Below are positions 6,182 to 7,754 of a DNA stretch of 7,754 nt, one piece after another. The position numbers and the translations under genes were made by a program. The notes below the pieces were generated by a model, which had not been told where the DNA came from, did not search any database, and worked only from the letters and a program-made list of their open reading frames with translations. Each line of letters opens with the position of its first letter. The first letter of the stretch is position 1. This DNA is from Embleya sp040605455. Its GTDB lineage: Bacteria > Actinomycetota > Actinomycetes > Streptomycetales > Streptomycetaceae. The stretch spans positions 1 through 7,754 of the forward strand of contig NZ_JBEXCV010000255.1 in assembly GCF_040605455.1 (NCBI RefSeq), in the 5' to 3' direction.

Positions 6182-6210
6182 TTGACGCGCGGGTCGGTGC
6201 GCTCGATAGT
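6182..6210 (+). promoter_or_regulatory. Sigma-70 (HrdB-like) promoter of the hydrophobic membrane-protein gene
   Basis: TTGACG (6182-6187), a 17-bp spacer, then GATAGT (6205-6210). The -35 matches the consensus at 5 of 6 positions and the -10 at 4 of 6, with ideal spacing. Transcription would start near 6217, leaving a leader of about 45 nt with a good ribosome binding site. This is the best promoter candidate in the window. Confidence 0.55.
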
Positions 6211-6214
6211 CGAG
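6202..6214. repeat. Palindrome overlapping the -10 element
   Basis: CTCGA-TAG-TCGAG, a perfect 5-bp inverted repeat with a 3-bp centre. It covers the whole candidate -10, so a repressor bound here would block RNA polymerase. Function is inferred. Confidence 0.35.
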
Positions 6215-6251
6215 TTTGTCCCGCTCAACCGGCAGCCGGGTCGCACGTGAC

Positions 6252-6256
6252 AGGAG
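6252..6256 (+). promoter_or_regulatory. Ribosome binding site of the hydrophobic membrane-protein gene
   Basis: AGGAG, 5 nt before GTG 6262. It decides between this GTG and an in-frame GTG 15 bp upstream (6247), which has no ribosome binding site. Confidence 0.75.
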
Positions 6257-6261
6257 CGGTC

Positions 6262-7754
6262 GTGTCCTGGAACCAGCAGCAGTACAACGCGGCGCAGCAC
6301 GATCCGCCTCCGGCCCGACCACCGGCCGGCCCTGCGCCCTGGGGTGGCGTGGCACCGTGGCTGCACGCGCTCGGCGCGGTGCTCGCCGCGTTCGTGGCGA
6401 TGGCCGTGGCGGCGTGGTCGGCGCTGTGGCTGCTGGGCGCGGACGACCTGGGGTCGAGCACGATGCCCGCGCTGGTCGCGGCGGTGATCGCGCTCGCGGT
6501 CGGCGGCACGGTCGACCTGAAGGGCGCCGAACAGGGCGGCCCGAGCAACGACATCCTCAGCCAACTCACCGGCGACGTCTCGCTCGCACAGGGCAGCGGC
6601 CGGGTCGACGTCATGCTGCTCGGCATCGGCCTGATCGGCGCACTCGTGCTGGGCTGGTTGTTCCTGCGCCCGCTACGCCACCGGCTGGTGATCGGCGCGC
6701 TGGATCTGATCGTGCACGGCGTGCGGGTCCTGGTGTTCACCATGGCCGCGCTCGGCGTGGTGGTGTCGGTGGGCAAACACTCGCTGCCGATCGATCGGTT
6801 CGTCTCCCGAGTCGGCGGTGCCCAGGCGCAGGACCTGATCGGCCTCTTCGACCTCGGCGCGGCGGCCAGGTTCGAGACCGATGTGAGCGGCACGCTCGTC
6901 TTCGGCGCGCTGTGGCTGCTGATCACCCTGGTCGCCGCCGTCGCGGTGTCCGCGCGCGGGCCGCTCCCGATCAAGTGGCTGCGGCACCGCGCGGTGCTGC
7001 GGGCCCCGGTCGCCGGTCTGCTCGCCGTACTGATCACCGCGGTGGTCGCCGGGATCGTGGGCACCCCGTTCGTGGCCGCCGCCGCGCCCGCGCCGAAGCG
7101 GATGATCGGCGGCATGTTGTTCGCGCTGCCCAACGCGGTGTGGCTGCTGGCCTCGCTCGGCCTGGGCATCCCGTGGAAGGGCACGACCAGCGCGCCCACC
7201 GAGGTCGGCGGCTTCTCCTTCGGTCTGCCCGGCCCGCTGGGCAAATTGGTCAAGGCCTCCTCCGGGGACGGTCTGCCGATCCGGATCGACCGGTTGGCCG
7301 AGCTGGATTCGCGGGCGTGGTTCGTACCGCTGTTCTCCGCGCTGCTCCTGCTGCTCGGCGCGACCGTGATGGCGATGCGCGCGCCCGCGTCGGTGCGTCC
7401 GCATCAGCACGCGTGGCGGTTCGCGGTCACCCTCGCCGGCGGCCTGCTGGTGATCGCCTACCTGATGCAGTTGCAGCTCAAGGTCGCGGTGAGCGTGCTG
7501 GGCGGGGTGGTGTCCCCGGGCGCGTCGGTGTCGCTGCACGCGGACTACCTGTGGACGGTGCTGCTCGGCCTGTTGTGGGGCGCGTGTGCCGGCTTCATCG
7601 GCGGTGCGGTCGCGGACTGGGTGCGCTACCGCCGGGTCGGCATCGCCACCCCGCCGGCGGCCTCGGGCCCGCCGCGGCCCACCCACGCCGCGCCACAGCA
7701 GCGGTACCCGCGGAGCGCGCCGTATCCACCGTCCCGACCGCCGCACCCCGACGC
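6262..7754 (+). CDS. Polytopic hydrophobic membrane protein (possibly streptophobe family), 3' end beyond window
   Basis: An open frame of 497 codons to the right edge with no stop. After a short Gln/Pro-rich cytoplasmic-looking head (residues 2-30, SWNQQQYN then PPPARPPAGP) come about ten hydrophobic segments, for example WLHALGAVLAAFVAM, VMLLGIGLIGALVLGW, LVFGALWLLITLVAAV, PLFSALLLLLGATVM and YLWTVLLGLLWGACAG. A Pro-rich tail (TPPAASGPPRP onward) follows the last helix and runs off the window. No catalytic, ATP-binding or known transporter motif is visible. The profile fits the uncharacterised, very hydrophobic streptomycete proteins that I recall being named the streptophobe family, but I rely on general character, not on a diagnostic motif. 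GTG 6262 is supported by AGGAG. It is divergent from the FHA-ABC transporter gene with a 254-bp shared control region. That it is an integral membrane protein is sure; its function is unknown. Confidence 0.85.
   Translation, partial: MSWNQQQYNAAQHDPPPARPPAGPAPWGGVAPWLHALGAVLAAFVAMAVAAWSALWLLGADDLGSSTMPALVAAVIALAVGGTVDLKGAEQGGPSNDILSQLTGDVSLAQGSGRVDVMLLGIGLIGALVLGWLFLRPLRHRLVIGALDLIVHGVRVLVFTMAALGVVVSVGKHSLPIDRFVSRVGGAQAQDLIGLFDLGAAARFETDVSGTLVFGALWLLITLVAAVAVSARGPLPIKWLRHRAVLRAPVAGLLAVLITAVVAGIVGTPFVAAAAPAPKRMIGGMLFALPNAVWLLASLGLGIPWKGTTSAPTEVGGFSFGLPGPLGKLVKASSGDGLPIRIDRLAELDSRAWFVPLFSALLLLLGATVMAMRAPASVRPHQHAWRFAVTLAGGLLVIAYLMQLQLKVAVSVLGGVVSPGASVSLHADYLWTVLLGLLWGACAGFIGGAVADWVRYRRVGIATPPAASGPPRPTHAAPQQRYPRSAPYPPSRPPHPD

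Noticed and set aside
6008..6355. N-terminal extension of the FHA-ABC protein to ATG 6355
   Set aside because: It would add 116 Arg-rich residues, cross the divergent gene's start and promoter, and ignore AGAAGGA placed 6 nt before GTG 6007.
6225..7746. Two long minus-strand frames opposite the hydrophobic membrane protein
   Set aside because: Ser/Thr/Arg-rich or His/Gln/Arg-rich shadow translations; the plus strand encodes a coherent series of transmembrane helices with a good promoter and ribosome binding site.

Overview
The window is very GC-rich, with strong third-position GC, heavy use of GTG starts (five of the six genes), Ala/Pro/Arg-rich linkers, and long open frames on the strand opposite real genes. 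This is typical of a high-GC actinobacterium. The protein set (a two-FHA ABCG-type transporter, an NfeD/SPFH pair, and a very hydrophobic membrane protein with Pro-rich ends) points to Streptomyces or a close relative in the Streptomycetaceae. No rRNA, tRNA, CRISPR array, transposon or phage gene is visible, so this looks like ordinary chromosome.

Layout. (1) 1-2490, minus strand: three co-directional genes read right to left, a stand-alone ABC ATPase of the ModF-like type (1678-2490), a short NfeD-family membrane protein (1178-1597) and an SPFH/band-7 (stomatin/flotillin-like) protein (2-1060, C-terminus cut by the window edge). (2) 2491-2637: divergent intergenic region with a possible promoter and small inverted repeats. 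(3) 2638-3438, plus strand: a protein of about 266 residues that I do not recognise. (4) 3452-3468: a perfect hairpin between convergent genes, probably a shared terminator. (5) 3458-6007, minus strand: an 849-residue FHA-FHA-ATPase-membrane fusion with the architecture of mycobacterial Rv1747. (6) 6008-6261: a second divergent intergenic region with a good sigma-70-type promoter for the right-hand gene, a small palindrome over its -10, and a helically phased C(G/C)GAA repeat. (7) 6262 to the right edge, plus strand: a polytopic, extremely hydrophobic membrane protein with about ten predicted helices, incomplete at the 3' end.

How the genes may work together. NfeD and SPFH proteins are a well-known pair in membrane-microdomain organisation and membrane-protein quality control. 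The ATPase upstream may only share transcription with them, because no permease is present. The FHA-ABC protein should export a lipid-type or hydrophobic substrate under control of Ser/Thr-kinase phosphorylation, by analogy with Rv1747, but no kinase gene is in the window. The divergent hydrophobic membrane protein shares its control region with the transporter, so a functional link is possible but unproven. I see no convincing evidence of a wholly new system. The most worthwhile leads are the phospho-regulated exporter and its control region, the ATPase-NfeD-SPFH cluster, and the two uncharacterised proteins.
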